Positions 22,852-31,058 of a DNA stretch of 55,234 nt are shown piece after piece. Origin of the DNA: Yinghuangia elevatio. Lineage in GTDB: Bacteria; Actinomycetota; Actinomycetes; Streptomycetales; Streptomycetaceae. The position numbers and the translations under genes are program-made. The first letter of the stretch is position 1, and every line of letters starts with the position of its first letter. The notes beneath the pieces are model-generated. The model did not search any database, was not told where the DNA came from, and was given only the letters and a program-made list of their open reading frames with translations. The DNA is taken from assembly GCF_040649515.1 (NCBI RefSeq), contig NZ_JBEZFP010000049.1, forward strand, positions 1 through 55,234, written 5' to 3'.

Positions 22852-23427
22852 ATGGCGGGCACGCCCCGCACGCCGCGCGACAGATGGGTCGAGGAAGGCC
22901 TGCACGCACTCGCCGCAGGCGGCCCGGATGCGGTTCGCATCGAGGTGCTGGCCAAGCGGCTCGGCGTCACCAAGGGCGGGTTCTACGGCTACTTCGCCGA
23001 CCGCGACGCGCTCCTCGAAGCCGTGCTCGACACCTGGGAACGGGAGAGCACCGACGAGGTGATCGACCGCGTCGAGCGGGAAGGCGGCGACCCCAAGGCC
23101 AAGATCCAGCGCGCGGGTGCGCTGACCTTCTCCGACGACCGCCTGCTACCGCTGGACCTGGCGATCCGCGACTGGGCCCGCCGCGACGACGCGGTGGCGG
23201 AACGGCTCCGGCGCGTGGACAACCGCCGCATGGAACTGCTGCGCGAGATGATCGGCACCTTCTGCTCCGATCCCGACGAGGTCGAGGCCCGCAGCCTGAT
23301 CGCCTTCTGCGTCGCCATCGGCCAGCACTTCCTGGCCGCCGACCACGGCCCACGTACGCGAGCCGAGGTGCGCGCGTACGCGGGAGACCTCATCCTCAAG
23401 CGCCCGCGGCGCACCGACGTGTCTTGA
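22852..23427 (+). CDS. TetR-family regulator
   Basis: A 191-aa TetR regulator. HTH: DRWVEEGLHALAAGGPDAVR, IEVLAKRLGVTKGGFYGYF and ADRDALLEAVLDTWE. The C-terminal part, with ALTFSDDRLLPLDLAIRDWARRD and VDNRRMELLREMIGTFCSDP, resembles the TetR_C families that follow this HTH type. ATG 22852 follows GAGGTGTGGCAC. It is divergent from the DUF2867 gene, and strong palindromes between them fit repression of both units. The ligand is unknown. Confidence 0.87.
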   Translation: MAGTPRTPRDRWVEEGLHALAAGGPDAVRIEVLAKRLGVTKGGFYGYFADRDALLEAVLDTWERESTDEVIDRVEREGGDPKAKIQRAGALTFSDDRLLPLDLAIRDWARRDDAVAERLRRVDNRRMELLREMIGTFCSDPDEVEARSLIAFCVAIGQHFLAADHGPRTRAEVRAYAGDLILKRPRRTDVS

Positions 23428-23605
23428 CGGGGGCGCAACGGAGCCGCACACAACGCATGCCCCGCCATACCCCGCGACGGGGTGCCCGCCGATGATTGGG
23501 TGGGCGCGAACCACCGCCGCATACAACGCCGTTCGGGTCCCGGCATCCACGAGCCCGCGGCTGTCACCGACGACCCTCGCCCTCCTGGGGGCAGTTTGGC
23601 GTTCA

Positions 23606-23630
23606 GCCCTTGCGGACATTAGGCAAGGGC
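23606..23630. terminator. Hairpin between TetR and GH25-CHAP genes
   Basis: A perfect 8-bp inverted repeat, GCCCTTGC (23606-23613) and GCAAGGGC (23623-23630), with a 9-nt loop lies between two convergent genes, 32 bp beyond the end of the leftward one. A short T/A-rich run (CTATTAAG) follows on the plus side. Confidence 0.45.
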
Positions 23631-23661
23631 CTGCTATTAAGACCCTGCCCCGCCCCTCGCG

Positions 23662-25215
23662 CTACCCCTCCGGGTAGTGCAGGGTCGCGTCCAACCTCGC
23701 GCCGCCGTGGCTCAGGCGCTTGACGCTCACCACGCGGGTGCGTTCGGACGCCTCCAGCTCAAGCCACCCCACCTCGCCGTTTCCGACCATGCGCACCTGG
23801 TTGGCCTGGAGCCACGCGCCGTTGCCGTCGGCGACGTCGATGCGCACGGTGACCTTCTCCCCCGGCGGCACGTAGTCCGCCGAGACGTTGATCCACGCGC
23901 GGCCCGGGACAGCGGTGAAGGTGGTGGCCGAGTCGTCGCCGACCACGGCCGGGACGGTCTTCGAGACGAGTGCCATCTTCTTCTTGCCCCTCTGCGAGTT
24001 GTTCGGGTCCAGTGCGTCGGCGGGTGCGACCGGCGGCGAGCTGTCGACGCGCGCTCCGCCGCGCGGGTCGCTCGGGTCCGCGGTCGGCGGGCATCCGTCC
24101 GGGAACCTGGGGGCGAAGTATCCGGTGATCCCGGGGTCGGTGCGGCGGTACGTGTGCGTGTAGACGCCGCGCCCCTGCCGTCCGTCGCCGCCCTCCGGTT
24201 TGCTGTTGCCGCCCTTGGTCGTGACGTGGGTCCTGGTGAACCCGACGACGATCTCGGTGTGCTGGCCGTCGTCGAAGTTCACCCAGGCACCGAGGCTGGG
24301 GTACGCGGTCCACTGCCCGCGCTGCCTCGCCCAGTTGCTGAAGCTCGTCACGTTGTTGGTCTTCGGGACGACGGACGCCAGCCCCGCGTCCTCGTACATG
24401 CACCACTCGAAGATGACGCACCACGCGACGCCGTCCTCGCCGTACTGCTTCCCCCACCTGGTTCGGTTGTCCCAGCCCTCCGCGGGGTCCCAATGTTCGT
24501 ACGTCTGCTCGGGGACCGACAGCACGTGTGCGACGAGCCGCTCCCACGACGGCCGCGCCGGACGGGCGGCCACGGCTGCCGCGGCGGCGGCCGCACGTGA
24601 CTCCTGGCTGTCGCGTGCCTCCGCGACCGGCTGGTGCCCCGGCACTGCCGCGGGCGGGGCGCCGGCCCAGGCCCGCAGCGCCCCCTCGCTGCCGTTGAAC
24701 ACGTTGGTGTCGAGCGGGTGTTCGGTGTATTGGTGGAAGCGCCAGGCGGCCTGGATGCGCGGCGCGCCGGCGGCCGCCGCATAGTCGGCGATCCACAGGA
24801 AGTCGCCGCATTCGTCGTCGGTGCGGAACCACCAGTCGCGGTTCGCGTACATGCCGACCTTATGGCGCGGGTAGCGGGCCTTGACCTTGGCCAGCCACTG
24901 GTTCTTGCGGGCTGTGCACGTGGCGTCGGGCACGCCCTGGTTGTACGGCTCGAAGTCGAGCACGAGGAGTTCGTTCTCGGGGACGTCGCCGACGGTGGCG
25001 CAGAAGTGCGCCACCTCGTCGTCCACGGCGTTCTCCGCGTGGAAGAAGTGGTAGTAGCCGACGACGAGCCCGCGGCGCCGGGCCTCGGCCTGCTTGGCAC
25101 GCCAGTCCGCCTGCTTGGTGCGTGCGCCTTCACTCGCCTTGATGATGACGAACCCGGCATCGGCGGGGATACCCGTCTGGTAGTCCGAGACGTCGTATCC
25201 CTTGGCGAACCCCAT
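23662..25215 (-). CDS. GH25 muramidase with CHAP-like second domain
   Basis: A 517-aa two-enzyme cell-wall lytic protein. Residues about 5-185 are a GH25 (lysozyme) domain: KGYDVSDYQTGIP with the first catalytic Asp, FVIIKASEGA, GYYHFFHAEN, the DxE pair in LVLDFEPY, and WIADYAAAAG. An Ala-rich linker (about 205-225) leads to a CHAP/NlpC-like amidase domain with the nucleophile Cys in DGVAWCVIFEWCMYE and His in DGQHTEIVVGF. A C-terminal beta domain (about 405-517) may bind wall polymer. No signal peptide is visible from ATG 25215 (after GGGGGG), so release needs lysis, a holin-like or contractile-tail route, or a non-classical path. This resembles phage or tailocin endolysins. Confidence 0.8.
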   Translation of the reverse strand: MGFAKGYDVSDYQTGIPADAGFVIIKASEGARTKQADWRAKQAEARRRGLVVGYYHFFHAENAVDDEVAHFCATVGDVPENELLVLDFEPYNQGVPDATCTARKNQWLAKVKARYPRHKVGMYANRDWWFRTDDECGDFLWIADYAAAAGAPRIQAAWRFHQYTEHPLDTNVFNGSEGALRAWAGAPPAAVPGHQPVAEARDSQESRAAAAAAAVAARPARPSWERLVAHVLSVPEQTYEHWDPAEGWDNRTRWGKQYGEDGVAWCVIFEWCMYEDAGLASVVPKTNNVTSFSNWARQRGQWTAYPSLGAWVNFDDGQHTEIVVGFTRTHVTTKGGNSKPEGGDGRQGRGVYTHTYRRTDPGITGYFAPRFPDGCPPTADPSDPRGGARVDSSPPVAPADALDPNNSQRGKKKMALVSKTVPAVVGDDSATTFTAVPGRAWINVSADYVPPGEKVTVRIDVADGNGAWLQANQVRMVGNGEVGWLELEASERTRVVSVKRLSHGGARLDATLHYPEG

Positions 25216-25471
25216 CGCGACCCCCCGGCCGTGTCGTCGACGATGCGCGGTCGACCGCTGCCGACCCCTCCCGGAAGTCTGCGACGAGCCCGGACGCCAG
25301 ACCACCAATTGAGCCGGAGATCCCCCGAATGGAGCAGCGAGACCGCCGGTCGAAAGCCCGGCAAACCGGATGAAAAGCCATCAAGAGCCTTATAGCTCAG
25401 GATAGTTCAGGAAAGGTCAGTTCGATCTCGAAGCCGGACCAAATGCCCCTCCCTCTCGGACCCGCCAACTC

Positions 25472-26113
25472 TCAGCGCTCGCAACCGACTCCGTCCCCGT
25501 CCATGTCCAAGTGCAGGCCGTAGCCGGGGTCTCCGCGATGGATCGGCGCCGCGCCCGCCTTCTTCACCTCGCGGCAGTTGCGGTAGAAGACAAAGGTCGG
25601 GCGATCGCTCGGCCGCGGATCCGGCTTGGTGCCCGTCGGGTTCGGCCGGGTCGCGGTGGACGACTTCGTCGGGGATATCGTGATCCGCGTCGGGTCGGCC
25701 GTCTTCACCGGCGGCACCGAGGTCGGCGCGCCGGAGCACGTCTCCTTGGCGGTGACGGCGGCCAGGTCCACCTTCTCCCGCGGATTCGACGGCCCCGGCG
25801 CGGGCGACTGCGTGCACACCTTCCACGACTTGTCCGCGACCGGCTTGCGGTTCTGGTTGAGCGCGTCGCGGTAGCCGACGTCGGTGAACCCGGCGGCCTT
25901 CACCGCCGCGGTCGCCGCCGCCAGGTCCTTGCCCGTCAGGTCGGGCATGTTCACCGTCGGCAGCGCCGCACCGTCCTGGGCACCGGTGTCCCGGACTATG
26001 GGCGCGGCGTTGTCCTTGTCCTTGCTCTTCCCGGAACCACTGCTGCACCCGGCGACGCCGAGAGTCGCGCAGGCAAGCAGTGCCAGGGTCGTACGTGCGG
26101 CTTGGTCGCGCAT
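25472..26113 (-). CDS. Lipoprotein with PASTA and excalibur domains
   Basis: A 213-aa surface lipoprotein. The type II signal has the lipobox VAGC (Cys about 23). Residues about 50-125 are a PASTA-like domain: TVNMPDLTGKDLAAATAAVK, AGFTDVGYRDAL, and a strand with KVCTQSPAPG. After a Thr/Pro-rich linker the C-terminus is an excalibur calcium-binding motif: FVFYRNCREVKKAG and DMDGDGVGCE, the DxDxDGxxCE loop. It should be membrane-anchored in the wall zone, possibly binding peptidoglycan or calcium. ATG 26113 is chosen because GGGAG is 9 nt upstream. Another ATG at 26125 lies too close to that site. Confidence 0.85.
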   Translation of the reverse strand: MRDQAARTTLALLACATLGVAGCSSGSGKSKDKDNAAPIVRDTGAQDGAALPTVNMPDLTGKDLAAATAAVKAAGFTDVGYRDALNQNRKPVADKSWKVCTQSPAPGPSNPREKVDLAAVTAKETCSGAPTSVPPVKTADPTRITISPTKSSTATRPNPTGTKPDPRPSDRPTFVFYRNCREVKKAGAAPIHRGDPGYGLHLDMDGDGVGCER

Positions 26114-26312
26114 GGTGGTGGCCATCTCCCGGAAGCATTCAATTGCCGGAACCCTAGCGACGCGCCACCCGAACGCACATTCCAACCTCCAAATCCCGTA
26201 CCGGCGGACTGGAACAAGACGGCTCAGTCCCAGGCAATCCGGGCGGCCGGTGCATCCGGACCGCCCGGACCCGCCGGACCTGCCCGACGCCGACGACGCC
26301 GACGCGCCCGGC

Positions 26313-27158
26313 CTACCGGAAGCCGTCCGCGTTGCGCCGCGCCCAATCCGCGAACGAATGCGGCTCGCGGCCGAGGACCTGACGTACGTCCGGGCTCACG
26401 TACCGCTCCCCGGGCGTGGGTTCGCCGAGGATCGCCAGCGTCGTGTCCACCACCGGCGCGGGCATGAAGCGGAGCATCTCGGCGCGCGCCTCGTCGCGCG
26501 TCTGCTCGACGAACGCCACCGGCTCGCCGATCGCGTCGGCTATCGCCTGCGTGCGTTGCCGCGGCGTGGTGGGCGCGGAGCCGGTCAGCTCGTACGTCCG
26601 GCCCGCATGCCCGTCGCCGCGCAACGCCGCCGCGGCGACCTCCGCGATGTCGAGCGGGTCCACCACCGGCAGGCCGATGTCGCCGAAGGGCGCGGTCACG
26701 ACGCGCCGGGCCCGGACCGACTCGGCCCAGGCGTACATGTTGGAGGCGAAGCCGCCGGGCCGCAGAATCGTCCAGTCCACGCCCGACTCCCGCACCGCCT
26801 CCTCGATGGCCAGGGCGACGCCGCCGTGCGAGGCGGAATCCGGGCGGGTGACCACGCCCTGGGAGGACAGCAGGACGATGCGCTCGATGCCGGCCGCCTT
26901 GGCGACGCCCGCGATGGCCCGCGGGTCGAGGCGGAAGGCGCTCGCGCTGCCGTTCTGTAGGAAGAGGGCGCGGGCACCCTCGAAGACCGGCCGCAGACTG
27001 TCGGCTTCGGTGAGGTCCGCCTGCCGTGCGACCACCCCCGGTGGTACATCCGCGTCTGTGATGCCCCTGGAGGTCGCGGTCACCGCGCTGCCGTCGGCGG
27101 CGAGCGTCCGCACCAGTGCGCCGCCGACGTTGCCCGTTGCTCCTGTCACGACGATCAT
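26313..27158 (-). CDS. NmrA-like NAD(P)-binding protein
   Basis: A 281-aa atypical SDR of the NmrA/NAD(P)H-azoreductase-like group. It has the N-terminal dinucleotide motif VTGATGNVG, an acidic strand ARQADLTEADSL, ALFLQNGS, LSSQGV, and the substrate region WTILRPGGFASNMYAWA. The usual catalytic YxxxK is missing, as in NmrA-like redox sensors or quinone/azo reductases. ATG 27158 follows GGGAGTTACTC. It is divergent from an HxlR regulator with a perfect palindrome between; HxlR plus NmrA-like SDR is a common redox or electrophile-stress module, so regulation by the HxlR protein is likely. Confidence 0.87.
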   Translation of the reverse strand: MIVVTGATGNVGGALVRTLAADGSAVTATSRGITDADVPPGVVARQADLTEADSLRPVFEGARALFLQNGSASAFRLDPRAIAGVAKAAGIERIVLLSSQGVVTRPDSASHGGVALAIEEAVRESGVDWTILRPGGFASNMYAWAESVRARRVVTAPFGDIGLPVVDPLDIAEVAAAALRGDGHAGRTYELTGSAPTTPRQRTQAIADAIGEPVAFVEQTRDEARAEMLRFMPAPVVDTTLAILGEPTPGERYVSPDVRQVLGREPHSFADWARRNADGFR

Positions 27159-27262
27159 GAGTAACTCCCGTGCTGTGTATGAGCGTTCGGATTCGCCCGA
27201 GTGGGCTGGGGCGCCGCCGGGAGTTGTTCTCCGGGGCGCTGAGCCGACGCTAACACCGGGGA

Positions 27263-27278
27263 TATAGTAGGTACCTAC
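27263..27278. promoter_or_regulatory. HxlR operator and promoter
   Basis: GTAGGTACCTAC at 27267-27278 is a perfect 12-bp palindrome with the GTAC core seen at HxlR targets. It overlaps TATAGT (27263-27268), a possible -10 on the plus strand. It sits in the 149-bp spacer of the divergent HxlR/NmrA-like pair, nearer the HxlR gene. Confidence 0.65.
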
Positions 27279-27307
27279 AGGAAAGTGACTATCCACAAGG
27301 GGTGCGG

Positions 27308-27700
27308 ATGTCGGCCATGGGAACCAAATCGGCGCAGACCGCCGTGGACCCGCAACTCGCGTGTCCCGTCGGCCCCGTCGTCGACATCGTCTTCAGCCGG
27401 TGGACCACGCCGATCCTGTGGACGCTGCACGCGCACGGACGGCAGCGGTTCGTCGAGTTGCAGCGGCGGATCGACGCCATCACGCCGAAGGTGCTGACCC
27501 AGCGCCTGCGGCAGTTGGAGCGCGACGGGCTGGTGGTCCGCACGTACCACCCGGAGGTGCCGCCGCGGGTCGAGTACGAGATCAGCGAGCTGGGCCTGAG
27601 CCTCGCGCCGCTGTTCGCCCACCTCGCGGAGTGGGCGGACGGCAACCTGGACAAGGTCGACCGCGCCCGGCAGGCGTACGACGCCGATCCCGCACACTGA
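27308..27700 (+). CDS. HxlR-family winged-helix regulator
   Basis: A 130-aa HxlR (MarR-like) regulator: ACPVGPVVDIVFSRWTTPIL with the conserved Cys that is often the redox sensor (about Cys 20), then RFVELQRRIDAITPKVLTQRL as the DNA-reading helix region and a wing YHPEVPPRVEYEIS. ATG 27308 fits AAGGGG 5 nt upstream. It is divergent from the NmrA-like gene and probably controls it and itself through the palindrome at 27267-27278. One conserved Cys near the N-terminus suggests sensing of electrophiles or diamide-like stress (inference from family). Confidence 0.88.
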   Translation: MSAMGTKSAQTAVDPQLACPVGPVVDIVFSRWTTPILWTLHAHGRQRFVELQRRIDAITPKVLTQRLRQLERDGLVVRTYHPEVPPRVEYEISELGLSLAPLFAHLAEWADGNLDKVDRARQAYDADPAH

Positions 27701-27747
27701 ACGATCCGGGCCGGCACTCCGTGCGGGCCGCGGCCGCGGCGGGCGCC

Positions 27748-28626
27748 TCAGGCGGCCTTGGGCCGGAAGTGGTCGATCAGCCGCGCGTATCCGTCACCTT
27801 CGTGGCCGCGGGCGATCGCGGCGGCCACCAGCCCGCGGGTGAACTCCGGCAGAGCGGCGTCCACGCCCCGCGCGCGGCTCTCGTCGATCAGGTGCTCGAT
27901 CGGCGGCAGGTGCGAGGCGAGCGACGCGTCGACCGCCGCGAAGTCGCCGCTGTCGACCTGGTCGGCGACCACACCGCTGAAGACGCCGATGGCGCCGAGC
28001 CACGAGGTGGCGAAGGGCAGGAAGTCCCTGGCCGGGACACCGTCGGCGGCCAGCAGCGCGGCGGCGTGCACGAAGCCGTTGAGACTGCCCCACATGATGC
28101 CGAGCAGCGCCACGTCGTACAGGGACGCGAGGCCGGTGTCCTCGCTCAGGTGCGTGGTGGCGCCGCCGAGCAGCCGCAGGGTGTCCGCGTGTGCGGCGAA
28201 CACGTCGGCGGGGCCGCCGTACAGCAGGACGGTGTCCGGCTGCCCGATGCCGGGCGGCGTCATCATGATCGCGCCGTCCAGGTACGCCGCGCCGTGCCCG
28301 GCCGCCCACGCGGCCATCTCACGGGCCTCGGCGGACGAGCCGGAGGTGAGGTTGACGAGCGTTCGCCCGGCGAGCGCGTCGGCGACCGGGTCGAGGAACT
28401 CGCGGACCGCGTGGTAATCGCGTACGCACACGATCAGCAGGTCGCTCGCCTCCACGGCGTCGCGGACGCCGGCGGCCTCCTTCGCACCGCGCTCGGGCAG
28501 GTCGCCGGCCCGGCCCGGGGTGCGGTTCCAGACGGTGGTGACGCGGCCGCCGGCCAGCATCGCGCCGGCCAGAGCCTGGCCCATCAGACCGAGGCCGAAG
28601 ACGGTGACGGTACGGGTGTCGCCCAT
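27748..28626 (-). CDS. NADP-dependent reductase (imine reductase-like)
   Basis: A 292-aa protein of the beta-hydroxyacid dehydrogenase/imine reductase superfamily. The Rossmann motif VTVFGLGLMGQALAG is followed by NRTPGRA, a NADP-type basic pair. Then come LLIVCVRDYHAV, VNLTSGSSAEAREM and the interdomain region AYLDGAIMMTPPGIGQPD. A C-terminal helical bundle (ASLYDVALLGIMWGSLNG) contains the Asp/Tyr position used in imine reductases. ATG 28626 follows GAGGAGCACAACTC. It is divergent from a GlxA regulator with a clear dyad between them and is the probable target gene. The substrate is unknown. Confidence 0.85.
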   Translation of the reverse strand: MGDTRTVTVFGLGLMGQALAGAMLAGGRVTTVWNRTPGRAGDLPERGAKEAAGVRDAVEASDLLIVCVRDYHAVREFLDPVADALAGRTLVNLTSGSSAEAREMAAWAAGHGAAYLDGAIMMTPPGIGQPDTVLLYGGPADVFAAHADTLRLLGGATTHLSEDTGLASLYDVALLGIMWGSLNGFVHAAALLAADGVPARDFLPFATSWLGAIGVFSGVVADQVDSGDFAAVDASLASHLPPIEHLIDESRARGVDAALPEFTRGLVAAAIARGHEGDGYARLIDHFRPKAA

Positions 28627-28729
28627 GAGTTGTGCTCCTCGAATGACTCGCGTGCGTCGCAGGGATCGCGGGAATCGCGTTGTTCTGCGCTCGTGGAAAA
28701 CCCTCGCAGTCGGCGCTACGGCACGACAC

Positions 28730-28764
28730 TGGCAGGACTGACGACATTCACCAGATTCCTGCCA
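28730..28764. promoter_or_regulatory. GlxA/AraC operator and leaderless promoter
   Basis: TGGCAGG (28730-28736) and CCTGCCA (28758-28764) form a 7-bp inverted repeat about 28 bp apart centre to centre, as expected for an AraC-type dimer. The right arm directly touches a TAGGCT -10 hexamer (28765-28770), which ends 7 nt before the ATG at 28778, so binding would shut off the regulator's own promoter. Confidence 0.65.
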
Positions 28765-28777
28765 TAGGCTTCCGGGC

Positions 28778-29938
28778 ATGAGCGCACCCGACCCGCGGAA
28801 CCTGCGGACCGCACCAAGTACCGCGTCCGGCAAGACCGACGAGACAGACGGGATAGAGGGGACAGAGAGGACAGAGACATCTGACCCGATAGACGCGACG
28901 GACGGGACCGGCAAGAAGGGCCCCGGCTCCGTCGCCCTCGTCGTTTTCGACGACGGCCCGCTCGCGCCGTGGGACATGTTCGAGATCGGGCTCGCCTGCG
29001 CGGTGTTCGGCGTCCGGCACAGCAACCTGCACAACCCCTGGTACGACCTGCGGCTGTGCGGCGTGGCCCCGAACACCGCCGCCGGCACTCCCGGATTCGT
29101 GCTCAACGCGCCGTACGGCCTCGACGAACTCGCCCGCGCCGACACCGTGATCGTCCCGGCGGTGCCCGAGGAGTGCATGGACGGTACGCGCGAGATCCCG
29201 ACCGTACTCACCGCCGCGCTGCGCCGCGCCGCGGACGCCGGGGCGCGCATCGTCTCGCTCTGCAACGGCGCCTTCGCACTCGCCGCGGCGGGGCTGCTGG
29301 ACGGCCGCCGGGCCACCGCGCACTGGGAGCACACCGCGACCCTCGCCCGCCGCTACCCGCGGATCGACGTCGACGACCAGGTGCTCTACATCGACGACGG
29401 CGATGTGCTGACCAGCGCCGGAATGAGCGGCGGCCTGGACCTCTGCCTGCACCTGGTACGCCGGGACCTCGGCGCGAAGGTCGCCAACCAGCTCGCCCGC
29501 GTCCTCGTCGTGCCGGCCCACCGTCCGGGCGGCCAAGCCCAGTTCATCGAACGCGCGGTGCCCGAGACCGACGACGACAGCCTCACCCCCGTGCTGGCCT
29601 GGGCCACCGAGAACCTCCACGAGCCACTTGCGGTGGACGAACTGGCGGCCCGTGCGGGCATGAGCCCGCGGTCGTTCCACCGCCGGATGCGCGCTGCGGT
29701 CGGCACCACGCCGCTTCAGTGGCTGCTCGGACAACGCCTCGCCCGGGCGCAGGAGTTGCTGGAGTCGACGGACCTGCCGATCGACCACGTCGGGGAGCGC
29801 AGCGGCCTGGGCACGGCGAACAACCTGCGCCGCCAGTTCGCCCTGCACCTCGGCGTCTCCCCCACCGAATACCGCAGAGGCTTCCCCTCCACCCACCCCG
29901 CCCGCGACCTCCGTACGGCGGGCAGCGCGGTCGGATAG
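28778..29938 (+). CDS. GlxA-family regulator (DJ-1 + AraC)
   Basis: A 386-aa GlxA-type regulator. After a 50-residue Thr/Asp-rich linker coded by irregular GACAGA-type repeats comes a DJ-1/PfpI-like domain: VALVVFDDGPLAPWDMFEIG, VIVPAVPEE, the Cys-elbow VSLCNGAFALAAAG, and AGMSGGLDLCLHLVRRD. The C-terminal AraC double HTH (about 285-375) has LAVDELAARAGMSPRSFHRRM and IDHVGERSGLGTANNLRRQF. The Cys in SLCNG is in nucleophile-elbow position but is thought to sense rather than catalyse. It is probably a leaderless mRNA and probably regulates the divergent reductase. Confidence 0.9.
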   Translation: MSAPDPRNLRTAPSTASGKTDETDGIEGTERTETSDPIDATDGTGKKGPGSVALVVFDDGPLAPWDMFEIGLACAVFGVRHSNLHNPWYDLRLCGVAPNTAAGTPGFVLNAPYGLDELARADTVIVPAVPEECMDGTREIPTVLTAALRRAADAGARIVSLCNGAFALAAAGLLDGRRATAHWEHTATLARRYPRIDVDDQVLYIDDGDVLTSAGMSGGLDLCLHLVRRDLGAKVANQLARVLVVPAHRPGGQAQFIERAVPETDDDSLTPVLAWATENLHEPLAVDELAARAGMSPRSFHRRMRAAVGTTPLQWLLGQRLARAQELLESTDLPIDHVGERSGLGTANNLRRQFALHLGVSPTEYRRGFPSTHPARDLRTAGSAVG

Positions 29939-30086
29939 GACCGCGTCTCGCGACGCGGGGGCATCTACGCTATGTGGCACGAAACTTGCGGAGGGACCGA
30001 ATTCCCGGCATCTCGACCGGGCACCGAGCCGACCCGACAAATCCGCCCGTCCCGCCGAACAACCCGCAGCGCTGACGGAGGTGGCC

Positions 30087-30887
30087 GTGCCCCGCACCGC
30101 CTGGACCGACCTGCCCGCCGAAGTGTCCGACGCAGTCGCGGCCCGTACGGGCCCCATCCTTGACGCAAAGGACGCGGTAAGCGGCGCCGGTTCCGACCTG
30201 GCTATCTGGCTCGTCGGCGACGGCGCCGCCACATTCGTCAAGGCAGCGCGTATCGACAACCCCGACACGTGGCAAGCCCTCGACCGCGAAGCCGCTGTGG
30301 CCCCATACGTAGCTGCCGTATCCCCGCAACTGCGGTGGCGTGTCACCGTCGGCGGATGGGACCTCCTCGGATTCGAACTCCTCGAGGGCGCCCAGGAGCG
30401 GGCGTGGCTCGAGCCGAACTCGCCCGACGTCGGACTCACCGCGGCGGCGCTCACCGAGGTCAGCCGCATCCGGGCACCCGCCGGTCTGCCCACGGCATGG
30501 GAACGCTGGGGCTACTGGTGCGACCCGGACGACGAGCACCTGTTCGCCGGAGACAGGCTGGTCCACGGCGACCCGGCCGCGGTGAACTTCCTCATCCACG
30601 AAAACCGGGTATGGCTCGTCGACTGGGCGTGGGCCATGCGCGGGCCTGCCTGGATCGACCCCATGCTGTGGGGCGGACGACTCGTCCTCGACGGCGCGCA
30701 CACCCCCGACCAGGCCGCCGCCCTGGTGCGCGAGATGCCCGCCCTCTACGGCGCCAGTTGCCGCGGGCTGATCGCCCTGGCCCACGCCGAAGCCGCCGAG
30801 CTGACTCACGCCGCCGATGAGGACGGCGACGCGGACACGGCAAGGCTCGCCCACGCCGCCCAGGAATGGGCGGACCACTGGAAGTAG
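30087..30887 (+). CDS. Aminoglycoside phosphotransferase-like protein
   Basis: A 266-aa protein with the APH kinase fold. The N-lobe has AIWLVGDGAATFVKAARID (the Lys for ATP) and LDREAAVAPYVAAV. The catalytic loop is LVHGDPAAVNFLI with HGD and Asn, and the metal-binding Asp is in VWLVDWAWA. The GxHxxxN-type spacing matches family members, but the substrate could be an aminoglycoside, a macrolide or a metabolite. GTG 30087 is chosen because GGAGG is 5 nt upstream; the earlier GTG at 30081 overlaps that site. It is followed by a strong hairpin at 30937. Confidence 0.85.
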   Translation: MPRTAWTDLPAEVSDAVAARTGPILDAKDAVSGAGSDLAIWLVGDGAATFVKAARIDNPDTWQALDREAAVAPYVAAVSPQLRWRVTVGGWDLLGFELLEGAQERAWLEPNSPDVGLTAAALTEVSRIRAPAGLPTAWERWGYWCDPDDEHLFAGDRLVHGDPAAVNFLIHENRVWLVDWAWAMRGPAWIDPMLWGGRLVLDGAHTPDQAAALVREMPALYGASCRGLIALAHAEAAELTHAADEDGDADTARLAHAAQEWADHWK

Positions 30888-30936
30888 CAACACACTCGGG
30901 TCATGAGTACCGCGGGCGTCGTCCGGACGCGCGCGC

Positions 30937-30975
30937 AGAGCCCCCTCCGCTGCTCCCGTAGGCGGAGGGGGCTCT
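30937..30975. terminator. Strong bidirectional terminator
   Basis: A perfect 14-bp inverted repeat, AGAGCCCCCTCCGC (30937-30950) and GCGGAGGGGGCTCT (30962-30975), with an 11-nt loop lies between the rightward phosphotransferase gene and the leftward P450 gene. Confidence 0.85.
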
Positions 30976-31058
30976 GGCTGTCCGGCCGGGTAAGGCCGGG
31001 TCTCTGGGGAGGTCGCGGCCGACAGCTCGCGGGGCTGCTGTCGCGTCGCGGGGTCGCG

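Noticed and set aside
20784..23427. Secondary-metabolite cluster around the exporter and lipoprotein
   Set aside because: No biosynthetic core enzymes (PKS, NRPS, terpene synthase, RiPP genes) seen in the window.
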